Shown piece by piece: positions 6,578 through 6,996 of a stretch of DNA of 6,996 bases. The position numbers were made by a program, and so were the translations under genes. Below the pieces are notes generated by a model, which was given only the letters and a program-made list of their open reading frames with translations, searched no databases and was not told where the DNA came from. Every line of letters starts with the position of its first letter. The first letter of the stretch is position 1. Source of the DNA: Bacteroidales bacterium (lineage in GTDB: Bacteria > Bacteroidota > Bacteroidia > Bacteroidales > FEN-979); contig JAFGNY010000289.1 in NCBI GenBank assembly GCA_016926765.1, positions 1 to 6,996 on the forward strand. Direction: 5' to 3'.

Positions 6578-6996
6578 ATGAACACGTCAAATCTTGTAAA
6601 TATATCCGTCAAAGCCCTCTTCCGGAACCCCTACCGTACCTTCCTCACTATGCTGGGAATCATCATCGGAGTAGCTTCCGTGATTGCCATGCTGGGCATC
6701 GGCCAGGGCTCCAAGCAAAGCATCCAGTCGGAGATCTCCGGCATGGGATCCAACATGCTGATCGTACAGCCCGGCCGGGAACGGTTCCGTGGCGCTATGC
6801 TTGCCGGTTCAGCTACCGAAACGCTGACCCTCAACGATTACGAAGCCATCCGCAACCAGGCTCACTATATCAAGGAGGTCTCTCCCATGGTATCCGGGGG
6901 TGGACAACTGGTGTATGGCTCCAAAAACTGGCCGGCCAGCCTGAAAGGGGTGGGCACCGAATACACGACCATAAGCAAATATGAGATCGGGAAGGG
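6578..6996 (+). CDS. MacB-type ABC permease, N-terminal part (cut by window end)
   Basis: This frame starts at ATG 6578, ten bases after the ATPase stop, and stays open to the right edge: 139 codons plus two bases. It is the N terminus of a MacB/FtsX-fold permease. A short cytoplasmic amphipathic segment containing FRNPYRTFLTMLGIIIGV (residues 15-32) leads into transmembrane helix 1 at about 22-43. The conserved IGQGSK (41-46) follows, then the start of the large periplasmic MacB_PCD domain (about 47 onward, with GSNMLIVQPG at 57-66 and LTLNDYEAI at 83-91). Family members are about 400 residues with three further transmembrane helices near the C terminus, all beyond the window. Together with the ATPase it forms the MacB-like inner-membrane engine. 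The upstream bases GAGAAAA are only weakly Shine-Dalgarno-like. Another permease gene may follow, as is common in Bacteroidota, but cannot be seen. Confidence 0.92.
   Translation, partial: MNTSNLVNISVKALFRNPYRTFLTMLGIIIGVASVIAMLGIGQGSKQSIQSEISGMGSNMLIVQPGRERFRGAMLAGSATETLTLNDYEAIRNQAHYIKEVSPMVSGGGQLVYGSKNWPASLKGVGTEYTTISKYEIGK

Overview
The window looks like chromosomal DNA of a Bacteroidota bacterium, perhaps a free-living or marine member, although the genus cannot be read from it. The evidence is indirect. None of the start codons has a convincing Shine-Dalgarno sequence, and the bases before them are AT-rich. The exported proteins have Bacteroidota-like signal peptides followed by Gln-rich mature N termini. 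MacB is split into separate ATPase and permease genes, and a Cys-type periplasmic sulfatase is present. Coding DNA is moderately GC-rich, and the spacers are clearly more AT-rich.

Layout from left to right: (1) 1-736, minus strand, is the first 245 codons of an exported or membrane protein that I do not recognise; its 3' end lies outside the window. (2) 737-1066 is a divergent spacer with a possible promoter for the next gene. (3) 1067-2719, plus strand, is a complete formylglycine-type sulfatase with every expected active-site residue. (4) 2720-3152 is a 433-base spacer with a T-rich tract, several CCGG-centred inverted repeats and no convincing gene. (5) 3153 to the right edge, plus strand, is a tight operon: a TolC-type outer-membrane channel, a MacA-type periplasmic adaptor, a MacB/LolD-type ABC ATPase, and the start of a MacB-type permease cut by the window end. 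Its spacings are 29 bases, a 4-base ATGA overlap, and 10 bases.

The four genes of region 5 together encode a MacAB-TolC-like tripartite machine. The ATPase and permease drive conformational change in the inner membrane, the adaptor bridges the periplasm, and the TolC-like protein forms the exit duct. The substrate could be a macrolide-like drug, a peptide, a lipid or a siderophore, and the sequence does not say which. The sulfatase appears to be a separate transcription unit for desulfating an external or periplasmic sulfate ester. No sulfatase maturase, SusC/SusD pair or glycoside hydrolase is visible beside it.

I found no RNA genes, CRISPR arrays, insertion sequences or attachment sites. 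The window is mostly ordinary. The least explained parts are the unidentified minus-strand gene and the structured spacer upstream of the efflux operon.
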